This document shows positions 23,118 through 32,075 of a stretch of DNA of 64,000 bases, in pieces. The notes below the pieces were generated by a model that was not told the origin of the DNA, did not search any database, and was given only the letters and a program-made list of their open reading frames with translations. This DNA comes from a virus, in IMG/VR virus record IMGVR_UViG_3300043788_000060, positions 46,257 through 110,256 of that record. The stretch is one strand, 5' to 3'. Each line of letters starts with the position of its first letter. Position 1 is the first letter of the stretch. The translations under genes were made by a program, and so were the position numbers.

Positions 23118-25537
23118 AGAAACTCTTTCTTCTTGCATTTGCTATCGTGCTGACGGCACCGTTATGCGCCCAATCGTGGTCGAACGTACTATCTTCTTCG
23201 CGGGCCATAAACTGGACCAACGCCGGATTACCTGCCACGTTGCCTGATGGGGAAACGACTCCCAATCCGTGGACCCCTCCGACTCGTCCCGCATGTACCA
23301 CGGGGCAGGCCGGAACAACCGTTCCCATTCCCTCGGGTGCTTCGGTTACGACGATCAACTCGGCCATTGCTTCCTGTGCAGCAGCCAACCCAAACGGATC
23401 ATACCTGCTGCTTGGTGGGTCTACAGCCAGTCCTGCGACGTTCACTGTCGCGTCCACGCAGTTAAGACTCGTTGATACCTCGGGCGGCATTTCGCACAAC
23501 GCTGTCACCCTGCGAGGTGGCGGAGCAATGGCAACGAAGATTGTAGTGACAGGTACAGGTGTAGTTGTCTTTGGAAATGCTTGGAGTTCTGGATCGGCTC
23601 CGTGGACCGCCGGGTTTAGTCAAGGCACAACATCAATCACCGTTGGAACTCCTACATCAGGAACTATTCCTGTGGCAGGCAATTTGGTTCTATTACAGAT
23701 GTGCAACACCGGGTTTTCTGGAGCGGGCTGCTCTACCGGATCAGTTGCAGATAACGGCAATGTGTTTCTGTGTGGTGGATCAACTTTCTGCGCAAATCAG
23801 GCAGGCAACGATACTCTTCAGGGTCAGATGGTAAGAGTCACCAGCGTAACCGGCTCAGGCCCATACACAGTTAATTTCACACCCGGTCTTTACATGCAAA
23901 ATTGGACTTCTACCGGAGGGGGTTCGACGATGAGTTGGACCGGGGCTGGGTCGATTAACTCTCCTTATGGTATAGGTCTGGAAGATTTGACGGTTGATGA
24001 GACGGGAATATGGAACACAGAAAACTTTGGCATTCAATTTGATTATGTCTACGCATCGTGGATGAAAGGCGTCCGCGTAGTGGGGTCAGGAGAAGCGGAT
24101 TCGGTCGAGTTCGAGGATTGCAAAAATAGTCTGATATTCAACTCTATGTTTGATGACTATTCCTACAATCGTGGAGATTTATCTCTTTCTATTCAGGAAA
24201 CCAACGATTCCGATAATCTAATCCTAAATACTCAGATGCTCCACGGACTGTCTTGGGAAGGTCATGGACCCAACGAGGGGGATATTCTGGCGTACAACTT
24301 CATTGGCCAGACTCATACCCTTTATTATGAAGCAAATCCGTTTCAGCACACCCCGGGCACGGCGTTTACTCTTTATGAAGGAAATGAAACCGGCCATATC
24401 ACAGACGATGACACTTGGGGAACCGCAAACCTGAATACGTTTTTCCGGAACTATATGTCGGGATGGGACCCGCCGTATCTTCTCTCAAGCCAGTGCGCTT
24501 CTTTATCATGTGTGGCAATGAAAGTGGATGGGGGGCACCGATTCGCTAATGTCATTGGTAATGCTATTGGAAGCCCGTTCCTGACGAACTATCAGGCTAC
24601 ATTGTCAACCCCAACTAACGGGATCACCAATAACGCTGTCTATCGATGGTCAGCAGACATGAACGACCCCCTCGTTTTGCTCACAGTCATGAGATGGGGA
24701 AATGTTTCTTCAGTAACGCAATCGTCAGACACTCCTGCTAATTCAGGTATCCGGTTTGTATCGTCAGAAGTTCCCTCTTCGATCAACGTCAATGGGCAGT
24801 GTTCTGCTAGCGCCAGTCCATATTCCTGTTGCACAGGATCGGGAACAGGAACATGCTCTGCTTCGACGTGGGCGAATTCAGTACCTTCCAATGACAATCT
24901 GCCGTGTTCGTTTTTCCTTGCCGGATATACTGGAACCAGTTGTACTCCTACCCACACAGGTGGTACTGGGCTAAGCTGGTGGAAAGTATGCAAAACATGG
25001 GCGACTTTTCCCACTTCCTGCTCCGCCACCCAAACCCAAGCCTTTCCGATTGCCGGTCCAGACATCACGAGCGGTCCATACGTTGGGGGAACGGCTTATG
25101 ATGTTCCGGCCTACGTTGCGTTTACCACTCTGCCGGTTGATACGACCTACGAGAATTCCTACTCGATCACCGGCTCCAGCTGGTCGGGGACTTGCGCAAA
25201 CCAACCATCGGGAACCTATGCTTGTGAAACCCTGACTGTCACCGGATTACCTTCCGGCAGCGCCCACATTATGGGCGATATCCAGATATCAGGGACTTCC
25301 GGATGCAACACGTCTACGAACGGTGTATTTACCATGACAGCGTCAAGTCTTAGCGGCACTACAGGAACCATAGTGTATCCTTTGGCTTCTAACCCCGGTT
25401 CATGTTCTGGCGGAACCATGCTATTTCCGGTGGTACGTCAGTTCGATGAAGCAGTCTATCAAAACGATCCTGCGGGAAACCCAATCGGATCAGTCCTATC
25501 CCCCTCAAACATATTTGGAAAATCAGTAATTCAATAA
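23114..25537 (+). CDS. Secreted-type tailspike with beta-helix
   Basis: 807 residues. Signal peptide MKKLFLLAFAIVLTAPLCAQ. The middle shows parallel beta-helix rungs (GLEDLTVDETGIWN, VRVVGSGEADSVEFEDCKNSLIFNSMFDD, NLILNTQMLHG, DILAYNFIGQT) as in pectate-lyase-like spikes that cut or bind surface polysaccharide. The last 150 residues form a separate beta domain with Cys pairs. Depolymerase activity is plausible, but no catalytic residues can be assigned by eye. Confidence 0.6.
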   Translation: MKKLFLLAFAIVLTAPLCAQSWSNVLSSSRAINWTNAGLPATLPDGETTPNPWTPPTRPACTTGQAGTTVPIPSGASVTTINSAIASCAAANPNGSYLLLGGSTASPATFTVASTQLRLVDTSGGISHNAVTLRGGGAMATKIVVTGTGVVVFGNAWSSGSAPWTAGFSQGTTSITVGTPTSGTIPVAGNLVLLQMCNTGFSGAGCSTGSVADNGNVFLCGGSTFCANQAGNDTLQGQMVRVTSVTGSGPYTVNFTPGLYMQNWTSTGGGSTMSWTGAGSINSPYGIGLEDLTVDETGIWNTENFGIQFDYVYASWMKGVRVVGSGEADSVEFEDCKNSLIFNSMFDDYSYNRGDLSLSIQETNDSDNLILNTQMLHGLSWEGHGPNEGDILAYNFIGQTHTLYYEANPFQHTPGTAFTLYEGNETGHITDDDTWGTANLNTFFRNYMSGWDPPYLLSSQCASLSCVAMKVDGGHRFANVIGNAIGSPFLTNYQATLSTPTNGITNNAVYRWSADMNDPLVLLTVMRWGNVSSVTQSSDTPANSGIRFVSSEVPSSINVNGQCSASASPYSCCTGSGTGTCSASTWANSVPSNDNLPCSFFLAGYTGTSCTPTHTGGTGLSWWKVCKTWATFPTSCSATQTQAFPIAGPDITSGPYVGGTAYDVPAYVAFTTLPVDTTYENSYSITGSSWSGTCANQPSGTYACETLTVTGLPSGSAHIMGDIQISGTSGCNTSTNGVFTMTASSLSGTTGTIVYPLASNPGSCSGGTMLFPVVRQFDEAVYQNDPAGNPIGSVLSPSNIFGKSVIQ

Positions 25538-25545
25538 GGAAAACA

Positions 25546-26061
25546 ATGAAAAAGTTTGTTCTTTCGCTTATCTTTTCGGCATCGGCGTTATTAGCTGGAG
25601 TCGGTTGCGCACACGCAGGTCAGCTTCCTCCAACGCCCGGATACAACACCGTGTGGACATGGACGGCCCCTAGCCCGTGTAGCGGGTGTACCTATGTTGT
25701 GTCCACGCTCGTTCTGTCCAGTGGGACGACTTGCCCCGCGTCAACAGGATCGAATTACATCCCTCAACAAACTGTGACCACAGGAGTAACTGGGACGACT
25801 TGGACCCAGACAAACACAACTGGGTTGACGTTGTGTGCTGTTGCCCAGACAATTCAGGGGGGAAATACTTCCACTGCTTCAGCACAAAGCGCAGCGGTAA
25901 TTAACCCGACCCTGCCATCAGCCCCCGGAGTACCAAGCGGAAATTCGGCGGTATCTGCGTTGGCTCCCCCTGTCTCCCCAAACTCCCTGCCAGTGCCTAG
26001 CTCCCAGATGGCAATGAATATTCCTATGCAGATTGTAGGACATTCGGTTCCGAGACAATAA
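25546..26061 (+). CDS. Secreted-type fibre-associated protein
   Basis: 171 residues. Signal peptide (FVLSLIFSASALLAGVG) with a Cys just before the cleavage region (GCAHAG), then one fibronectin-like beta domain (YNTVWTWTAPSPCSGC, GTTWTQTNTTGLTLCAVA) and a Pro/Ser-rich tail. Last of five consecutive genes encoding signal peptides. Function unknown. Confidence 0.55.
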   Translation: MKKFVLSLIFSASALLAGVGCAHAGQLPPTPGYNTVWTWTAPSPCSGCTYVVSTLVLSSGTTCPASTGSNYIPQQTVTTGVTGTTWTQTNTTGLTLCAVAQTIQGGNTSTASAQSAAVINPTLPSAPGVPSGNSAVSALAPPVSPNSLPVPSSQMAMNIPMQIVGHSVPRQ

Positions 26062-26071
26062 TTAGCAATTA

Positions 26072-26086
26072 GTCCATTATTCGGAC
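26072..26086 (-). repeat. 15-mer motif, exact, antisense in leader
   Basis: In the leader of the rightward gene at 26096, immediately before GGAG. Confidence 0.85.
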
Positions 26087-26095
26087 GGAGAAACG

Positions 26096-27187
26096 ATGCC
26101 TGTATTACCCGGGAACCAAGCTAATTCGCCGACAGTTCAGCAGATAGCTCAACAACTAAAAGCGGACCCCTCTTTCTATAACATATTAGGAGGGGCTGCT
26201 GGTTGGGCTACCGAACCAATCCTGACTATCGCCAACGAAGTTCTGTCGCGAATTCTCGCCGAGAACATGCCTTGGATTTGGAATCGGGCAATCGTTCCTC
26301 CGTTCTTAACTGTCAGCCTTCAGCAGGATTATTGCACTCAGCTTACGGATATTGGGTGGTTGGAAGATGGCTGGCGTATAGACATCAACAACTCGACATC
26401 GAATAACAACGGGGCCCCGAAACCTATCTTTAGCCTCGAAACGGTCAGGTACACCCCGCAGGCGTCCGCCCAATCCGTACCATTCAACATTAGCTTCGTC
26501 CCTAACTCACAGGCGTTTCTAGGATCGTGGCAGGCTAATACTGCTTATGGTTGTGGGTATGGAGTTCCTATGACTCCTCGAACCCCCATCCAGCAGTTCA
26601 TGGATGTAAATGGCAACATCCTATACATCGACTCGACCCAACTAGGATTGACCATTTCTTCTCCGGGGTACACTGGAACTACCATCCTTCCCCCCGGAAC
26701 AGTGTTTCCTTACGGCACATCTGGGGCTACTCAACCCGCCGCTCCTCCTAACGCTACTCCCGGAACTTTAGTTCAGGATGGTTCGGTCATTTGGGCAGTC
26801 GCTGATCCAAATGGTTATGCGATACGGCTATTTCCTCTTCCGGCGTTGAACGGTCTCTGTTGGTGGATCGTAACTCAGTATCAGGTAGCTCCCCCGGTTA
26901 TCGCAAGATTGCAAGATTCGATTGCTCCTATTCCTAACTACATGGCGTACCTCTTCCGTCAAGGGTGCCGGGCGATGCTCTATCAGTTTCAAGGAAACCA
27001 GCAAGGTACTCAAATGTATCAGGAGTGGGAAGAGCAACTTTTTAAGGCTTTGAGAGCGGGGGACCGCCAGCAATCAGACGAGCGTCTATACCCTGATCAT
27101 TCAATTATGGGAAGCTACAACCCGTGGATGGACCCTGCTGGCATTGGCGCAGCTTGGCCTTATGGCCCCGGCCCGTATGCCTATTGA
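26096..27187 (+). CDS. Neck/tail-connector protein B (paralogue of 12865-13581)
   Basis: 363 residues. It shares with the 12865-13581 protein the order ILA..PWIWNR, GWLE, IRLF and APIPNYMAYLF with a following Gly, but has an insert of about 120 residues in the middle containing Pro- and Thr-rich beta sequence. Probable tail-tube or connector subunit. Start is preceded by GGAG directly next to a 15-mer in the unusual antisense orientation (26072-26086). Confidence 0.55.
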   Translation: MPVLPGNQANSPTVQQIAQQLKADPSFYNILGGAAGWATEPILTIANEVLSRILAENMPWIWNRAIVPPFLTVSLQQDYCTQLTDIGWLEDGWRIDINNSTSNNNGAPKPIFSLETVRYTPQASAQSVPFNISFVPNSQAFLGSWQANTAYGCGYGVPMTPRTPIQQFMDVNGNILYIDSTQLGLTISSPGYTGTTILPPGTVFPYGTSGATQPAAPPNATPGTLVQDGSVIWAVADPNGYAIRLFPLPALNGLCWWIVTQYQVAPPVIARLQDSIAPIPNYMAYLFRQGCRAMLYQFQGNQQGTQMYQEWEEQLFKALRAGDRQQSDERLYPDHSIMGSYNPWMDPAGIGAAWPYGPGPYAY

Positions 27188-27909
27188 TATTGGTCTGTGA
27201 TTGATGGTCTCATTTTGATTCCGGCCTTTTTGAGCCTGTGCCGCACCCCAGCTTCCGTTAAAGGAAATAGTTTGGAAATTTGTGGGCAACTTTTTCCTTC
27301 CAAATAAAGCTTAATCAGGTCTTCCGTTTTTACTTCTTGGTTGAAGGAAGTACTCTTATCTCCAGAAAATCTTTCCCTAAGTTTCTGTCGAGTTTCTTCG
27401 GATAAAGAAGGACGATTCTTTTGGGCTTCCCCGATCTTTTTCCTTGTTATTTCTGATACGGGCGGTCGAGGATTGATGAGCAAAGATTTTTTAATGGCTT
27501 CGCTCATCTTCTTTCGAGATTCTAAGCTGTGTTTGAATCCTTTTGGAAGACCGCCGCTTTCCCTCACTTCTTCCGATGGTTTTCCATTAGCTCCCCCTCT
27601 TTTTAGGTTATAACCTTTGGATTTATTCATCGAATCATAAGCCGCTATGTAGAGGTCTTCCATCAAGTCTAATTCCTCTTTTGATTGGCAAGAACAAAGA
27701 AGTTCGATTTTGAATGATTCTTTTCCATACCGACGAATTGCCCGGAAAAGAGGCGTATCCTGCCCCTTGTATTTTCCCGACAGATATGCCACGGCGTGGG
27801 ATACGTGATTGCGAAACCGCAGTTTTAGGGACGACACTGTCTGGCCAACATAAATCTTTTTGTTGACTAAGCATGTAATCAAGTAAATTCTACCGTAAAC
27901 CAAAATCAT
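27181..27909 (-). CDS. GIY-YIG homing endonuclease (inserted, antisense)
   Basis: 242 residues from ATG at 27909, 6 bases after its own TATAAT, so the mRNA is probably leaderless. The domain shows VYGRIYLITCLVNKKIYVGQT, an Arg in LRFRNHV and the Glu helix LDLMEDLYI. Then follow three basic repeat units of the NUMOD3 kind (HSLESRKKMSEA, VSEITRKKIGEA, LSEETRQKLRER) and a C-terminal helix-turn-helix (CPQISKLFPLTEAGVRHRLKKAG). It lies in reverse between two rightward structural genes, overlapping the upstream one by 7 bases, which marks it as an insertion. Confidence 0.9.
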   Translation of the reverse strand: MILVYGRIYLITCLVNKKIYVGQTVSSLKLRFRNHVSHAVAYLSGKYKGQDTPLFRAIRRYGKESFKIELLCSCQSKEELDLMEDLYIAAYDSMNKSKGYNLKRGGANGKPSEEVRESGGLPKGFKHSLESRKKMSEAIKKSLLINPRPPVSEITRKKIGEAQKNRPSLSEETRQKLRERFSGDKSTSFNQEVKTEDLIKLYLEGKSCPQISKLFPLTEAGVRHRLKKAGIKMRPSITDQYQ

Positions 27910-27915
27910 AGTTTT

Positions 27916-27943
27916 ATTATACCACACTTCCCCAGTTTGTCAA
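27916..27943 (-). promoter_or_regulatory. Consensus promoter for the antisense GIY-YIG gene
   Basis: On the minus strand TTGACA (27943-27938), a 16-base spacer and TGTGG-TATAAT (27926-27916). It is the best -35/-10 match in the window. Confidence 0.8.
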
Positions 27944-27973
27944 CACCCAACGTAAAAATTTCTTTAGAGGACC

Positions 27974-30900
27974 ATGCCCAATAACCTTCAAAAAGTCGGA
28001 GCACAGCCCAGCAGGCCCGCACGGTTTGGCGTTCTCTGGCACAACAATTTCTATCTCGGCATGGTTACTCAGCGGAATCCGCTGCACAGCTACCTGCAAC
28101 ACATCGAAGAGGAGTTTTACGGAAACCAACCGGCGCTGATTGGCGGGTCTAATACCGAGGTCTCTACCAAGCTGACGTTAATCCGCAGACCGGGACACTC
28201 TGTCTACAACTCAAGTACCTTTCCGACAATAAACCGGTTCTACGAAAACCGGTTGTCGATTTTCAATGCCACCCAAACGACGACCACCGAGTCAATTCAG
28301 ATCGTCGCAGATTGCGCACCTGTCACACAAGGACCGTTTACCTTCAATATTTCCAGTGTACAGGTTCTGAAAATTCAAACGAATTTCAGCATCATCCATC
28401 CTACATATACCTACTACGCTCTGGTAACTTTCTCGACGACTCTACCAAGCGTTGTCTATGGACAAACTTTTACCTTTTCCGGTCTTACTGGATATACCGC
28501 CTTAAACGGACATGCGTTAATCGGCGTATCGTCCGTAATTAGATATCATTTGTCTGCTGGACCCAATCAGGCGCTTTTCTCGTTTGGGTCTGCTGCTTAT
28601 CCAAATACCCCGGATACCGGAATAGCGACGGTTCCTGCTGTAACCGGAGTAGGAACCGTAAGAGATGTTACCGGCCCTTCGACTAACAAAGTTCTGTTTT
28701 CTAAAACAGCGGGGGCCGGAACCGCGAGTTTTCAATCGGTCGGAAACACTCTATATTTTTCGGACGGCCCCGATCAGGAAAAACTGATTACCCCTAATCT
28801 AATCTGGTCGGCTAATCAGACTTTCAATACCGGAAACCAAGTTTTAGACACCAACGGAAATCTTCAGATCGTCCAAGGAACCGGAACAGCCACGATAACG
28901 GAAATCGCAGTTATCAGTTCTACTCTAGGAGTAGTCGGCGGTCCTACCCAATATTTCTTACAGATAACTTTCTCTTCCGAAGTGTTCTGGACTCAAGGAA
29001 CACTCGTTACTTTCTCCGGGGTTACAACTTATACGTCTATAAACGGTCAGACCCAGACCGTTGTGGTGAATCCTACCTATCTTCCTCCGGGAGTTAACAC
29101 AGCTTATTTCACGACAGCAGCAATCACTACCTACGGTCCGGCGGTGGATACAGGCACAGCCACTTCTACGAATTCTACCGGCAGTGGAACCAGCGGAGGC
29201 ACAACTCCTTCTTGGAGTCCAACAATAGGCGGATTTACTACCGACGGAGATTTGACGTGGCAAAACTTCGGAATCCCTCTTTATAACTGGGCAGTACCCC
29301 CTCCGACTCTCCCCCCCACTTTAAGCATACCGTCTGGAAACAGATACTGGCAGCCAAATTTTTCGGTTCCTCAGTGGTACTCCGTTTTAGACCAGAACAA
29401 TCATATTCAGTTTGTATCCTCCCCGGGAATCACAGGAACCCAACAACCTGTTTGGAGTAGCTTATACGATACCGGGTCTTCGTCCAACGGAGTTGTAGCG
29501 GGGTCTACTACAGACGGGACTGTAACTTGGCTAAACGCCGGTCCATTAGGCACGTGGCAGGCCGACACGACGTATTATGTTTTCCAGTGTATCTTGGATT
29601 CAAACGGGAATATTCAAATCGCAGAAAGCGGAGGAACCAGCGGAGGCTCCGCGCCTGTCTGGAACACAACTATTGGAGTAACTACCACAGACAACACTAT
29701 TACTTGGGTTTGTGCAGGTCCCGGTCACGTTATCATAACCGGAAATGTATATTACGGGTATAGTTGGGTCTCTACGGACGGAAGTGTAACCACCTCCTCG
29801 CCAGTAGTTTCTCTAAATATCAACAGTGCGGTTTTAGGCCCCGCAGGAAACCCGATAGCGACAGTGTCCGGAAGTTTCCCGGCTGATCAACAGGTAACGC
29901 AGGCATGGGTATGGAGATCGGTTCAAGGTGGGTCAGCAGCAGAGTTATTCTTCGACTCTGCCCAGTACAACCCCACTCCCGGTGCCGGGTCTAACTGGTC
30001 GTTCAACGATGTAATCCCAGATGTTTATCTGAACGAACTAATTCAGGCACCTCTGGATGACCAAAACGATCCTCCTCCTGTAGGACTAACGGCTCTTGCC
30101 TATCACCTCAACCGCGTGTGGGGCTCCGTCGGAAATATTGTTTTCAGTTCTCAGACCTCCGGTATCGTCGGAAACCCCTACACAGCTTGGGACCCGGGAG
30201 TGTTCTTCACTTTCCCGGACACCGTGGTACGATTGTGGCCTACCTCAAACGGTCTGCTCGTATTTACGGTCGCCGATATTTTTGTCATTCAAGGATTGGG
30301 AGATGCTTCTAGTTCCTTCTTTTCGACACCGTTCTTACAAGGAACGGGGCTTGCGAATTACGATGCTTTTACAGTAAAAGGCGCGATTCCGTATTTTTAT
30401 ACCACAGACAATCAGGTACTTACAATCGACCCAAGCACTGGACTATCAGAAGTAGGGGCCCCGGTCGGAGATCAATTTGGTCCGAATAATGGAACAAACA
30501 CCTTTCTTCCTTCTACGGCTCGGTTGACTTGGAATTTCTCCGGGTCGCAGGAAAAGGCGTTGTACGTTTCGGATTTCTCTCAGAACTGGTGGAGGATGTT
30601 ACCCACCCCGTCTCCAGAAACCGGAACAACGTGGTGCCCAATGGCAACTATTGTCGGCGGGTTCTCCGCTGTTCAGTCGGTAGAAACTTCCCCGGGAATT
30701 CATAACTTGTTGCTGGGTCCACAGACGACCGGTCCGATTCTTATGAGAGACCCGTCTGTCTATTCCGACAACGGTTCGTCGTACAGCGCCTATACCATAA
30801 TCGGCAGCATAGTTCTGGCCCAGCCGGGACAATTGGCGTACATCAAATTGTTAACAACAGACTGTCAGGCAGTAGGAACTCCGATAACCCTTGAAGTTCA

Positions 30901-31138
30901 ATTGGATGAGATAGCTCCGTTGTCTTCCGGGTATTTCGAACCCTTAACTTTGTATGTTCCTGATCCGACCCAGTTAACCGCCCCTAACAGCTTATATGCA
31001 CAACGATTCTATATGTCGCAGACGCAACAACCGGCGGTATGCAGGCACTTCCAAGTTCTAGTTTCTTTTGGAACCGATGTTGTTAAGAACGAATTACTTA
31101 GCCTGTCTATTTTCGGTGCCTACGATCAAGAGGACTAA
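27974..31138 (+). CDS. Large tail nozzle/tubular protein B-like
   Basis: 1054 residues. The N-terminal part (GVLWHNNFYLGMVTQRNPL, then KLTLIRRPGHSVYN, INRFYENRL) and a repeated beta architecture through the middle, with NPYTAWDPGVFFTFPDTVVRLWPTSNGLLVFTVADIFV further on, resemble podoviral tail nozzle proteins built on a beta-propeller. Several 90-residue beta repeats (PSWSPTIGGFTTDGDLTW, APVWNTTIGVTTTDNTITW) are inserted. Start follows AGAGGACC. Its TAA overlaps the next ATG. A near copy of the 15-mer (30480-30494) encodes GPNNG. Confidence 0.55.
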   Translation: MPNNLQKVGAQPSRPARFGVLWHNNFYLGMVTQRNPLHSYLQHIEEEFYGNQPALIGGSNTEVSTKLTLIRRPGHSVYNSSTFPTINRFYENRLSIFNATQTTTTESIQIVADCAPVTQGPFTFNISSVQVLKIQTNFSIIHPTYTYYALVTFSTTLPSVVYGQTFTFSGLTGYTALNGHALIGVSSVIRYHLSAGPNQALFSFGSAAYPNTPDTGIATVPAVTGVGTVRDVTGPSTNKVLFSKTAGAGTASFQSVGNTLYFSDGPDQEKLITPNLIWSANQTFNTGNQVLDTNGNLQIVQGTGTATITEIAVISSTLGVVGGPTQYFLQITFSSEVFWTQGTLVTFSGVTTYTSINGQTQTVVVNPTYLPPGVNTAYFTTAAITTYGPAVDTGTATSTNSTGSGTSGGTTPSWSPTIGGFTTDGDLTWQNFGIPLYNWAVPPPTLPPTLSIPSGNRYWQPNFSVPQWYSVLDQNNHIQFVSSPGITGTQQPVWSSLYDTGSSSNGVVAGSTTDGTVTWLNAGPLGTWQADTTYYVFQCILDSNGNIQIAESGGTSGGSAPVWNTTIGVTTTDNTITWVCAGPGHVIITGNVYYGYSWVSTDGSVTTSSPVVSLNINSAVLGPAGNPIATVSGSFPADQQVTQAWVWRSVQGGSAAELFFDSAQYNPTPGAGSNWSFNDVIPDVYLNELIQAPLDDQNDPPPVGLTALAYHLNRVWGSVGNIVFSSQTSGIVGNPYTAWDPGVFFTFPDTVVRLWPTSNGLLVFTVADIFVIQGLGDASSSFFSTPFLQGTGLANYDAFTVKGAIPYFYTTDNQVLTIDPSTGLSEVGAPVGDQFGPNNGTNTFLPSTARLTWNFSGSQEKALYVSDFSQNWWRMLPTPSPETGTTWCPMATIVGGFSAVQSVETSPGIHNLLLGPQTTGPILMRDPSVYSDNGSSYSAYTIIGSIVLAQPGQLAYIKLLTTDCQAVGTPITLEVQLDEIAPLSSGYFEPLTLYVPDPTQLTAPNSLYAQRFYMSQTQQPAVCRHFQVLVSFGTDVVKNELLSLSIFGAYDQED
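30480..30494 (+). repeat. 15-mer motif, one mismatch, coding
   Basis: GTCCGAATAATGGAA in the nozzle-like gene, read as GPNNG. Confidence 0.7.
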
Positions 31139-31368
31139 TGCCGTCAATCGCCTCCAGACTTCGTCCTAGTCTTCCCCGCATATCGGCAGTTCCCCCGGTT
31201 GCTCTTCAGCCGAAGCCCCCGATTCCTCCCCCGTCTCCGGGAATTAGCTCCACTCTCCGGTCGCCACTTCCAAATATTGTTGTTACTCAACCAGACTCTC
31301 TTCGCCAGTATTACGCCGGAGGTAAAGTCCCTCAATACCGTTTTCCGCCTCTCAAACCAATTTCATAG
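31138..31368 (+). CDS. Pro-rich small protein
   Basis: 76 residues, start in a TAATG overlap. Very Pro/Ser/Arg-rich (RLRPSLPRISAVPPVALQPKPPIPPPSPG), probably disordered. Located between the nozzle-like gene and a membrane-anchored coiled coil. Function unknown. Confidence 0.45.
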   Translation: MPSIASRLRPSLPRISAVPPVALQPKPPIPPPSPGISSTLRSPLPNIVVTQPDSLRQYYAGGKVPQYRFPPLKPIS

Positions 31369-31375
31369 GATATTT

Positions 31376-31678
31376 ATGCAATTCTTTCAGTGGATAGTTT
31401 CAAACTGGCAGGTAGTGTGCGGGTGGGTGACGGGAATTTTCGTTCTCAGTAAATTACTCAGAGGTTTTACTCGTCTTATTTCTTCCGTTCTGGCTGTAGT
31501 GACACGGTTCGAAAAAGCCGAAGGGACTTTAACTTCTTTGGCCATCAATCATATCCCTCACTTACAAATGGAACTTGAGCGAGTTAACAAAGCATTAGAT
31601 TCTCAAAGCTCACTACTTGAAAGTATGGACGAGATTCTGAAGAAAAGCTACGAGAAGCAGTTCGGAGATTATGTCTAA
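31376..31678 (+). CDS. Membrane-anchored coiled-coil protein
   Basis: 100 residues from ATG 31376. A hydrophobic segment (WQVVCGWVTGIFVLSKLL, residues 11-28) is followed by an amphipathic region and a heptad-like helix (MELERVNKALDSQSSLLESMDEILK). The shape fits a lysis accessory or virion membrane contact protein. No firm family. It overlaps the next gene by 8 bases. Confidence 0.5.
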   Translation: MQFFQWIVSNWQVVCGWVTGIFVLSKLLRGFTRLISSVLAVVTRFEKAEGTLTSLAINHIPHLQMELERVNKALDSQSSLLESMDEILKKSYEKQFGDYV

Positions 31679-32075
31679 ACCTGTTTTTGTCAGATCGGTG
31701 AAACCGGACGAAGGTAAAATTTTTCTGGATTGGGTTCGAGAAAATCCGGTCAATGAGTTCGATCCGGATGTTGCTTTGTTTCCGTCCAGCATTACGTGGT
31801 GCGCCTACGACAAAGATGGGCCCCTTGCGTACCAAACGGTACAGCGCCCTCTAATGTTGGAGTCTCTCGCCCCAAGACCCGGCGCAACAAAACAGCAGGT
31901 AGCTTCGGCCCTAAAAGAGCTAACTCAAAATGCTGTTACTCAAGCCGGATTGTCTGGGGCTGGTGAGATTTATTTCTTGGGCAGCGATTCGGCCACGAGC
32001 GAGTTTGCAACCAATCATATCTTCGAAGAAGTCAAGATGAAGGTATATCGCGTTAAGATCAAGGATTTGGAATGA
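31671..32075 (+). CDS. GNAT-acetyltransferase-like protein
   Basis: 134 residues. The order VRSVKPDEGKIFLDWV (N-terminal strand and helix), then TWCAYDKDGPLAYQTV (central strands) and ATKQQVASALKELTQNAV (helix after the acetyl-CoA loop) resembles small phage GNAT-fold proteins found in head/ejection modules. The CoA-binding loop is degenerate, so catalysis is uncertain. ATGA overlap with the next gene. Confidence 0.5.
   Translation: MSKPVFVRSVKPDEGKIFLDWVRENPVNEFDPDVALFPSSITWCAYDKDGPLAYQTVQRPLMLESLAPRPGATKQQVASALKELTQNAVTQAGLSGAGEIYFLGSDSATSEFATNHIFEEVKMKVYRVKIKDLE

Noticed and set aside
27910-27927. Upstream start MWYN for the antisense GIY-YIG gene
   Set aside because: These codons are the promoter -10 itself; the ATG at 27909 is the first start in the predicted transcript.
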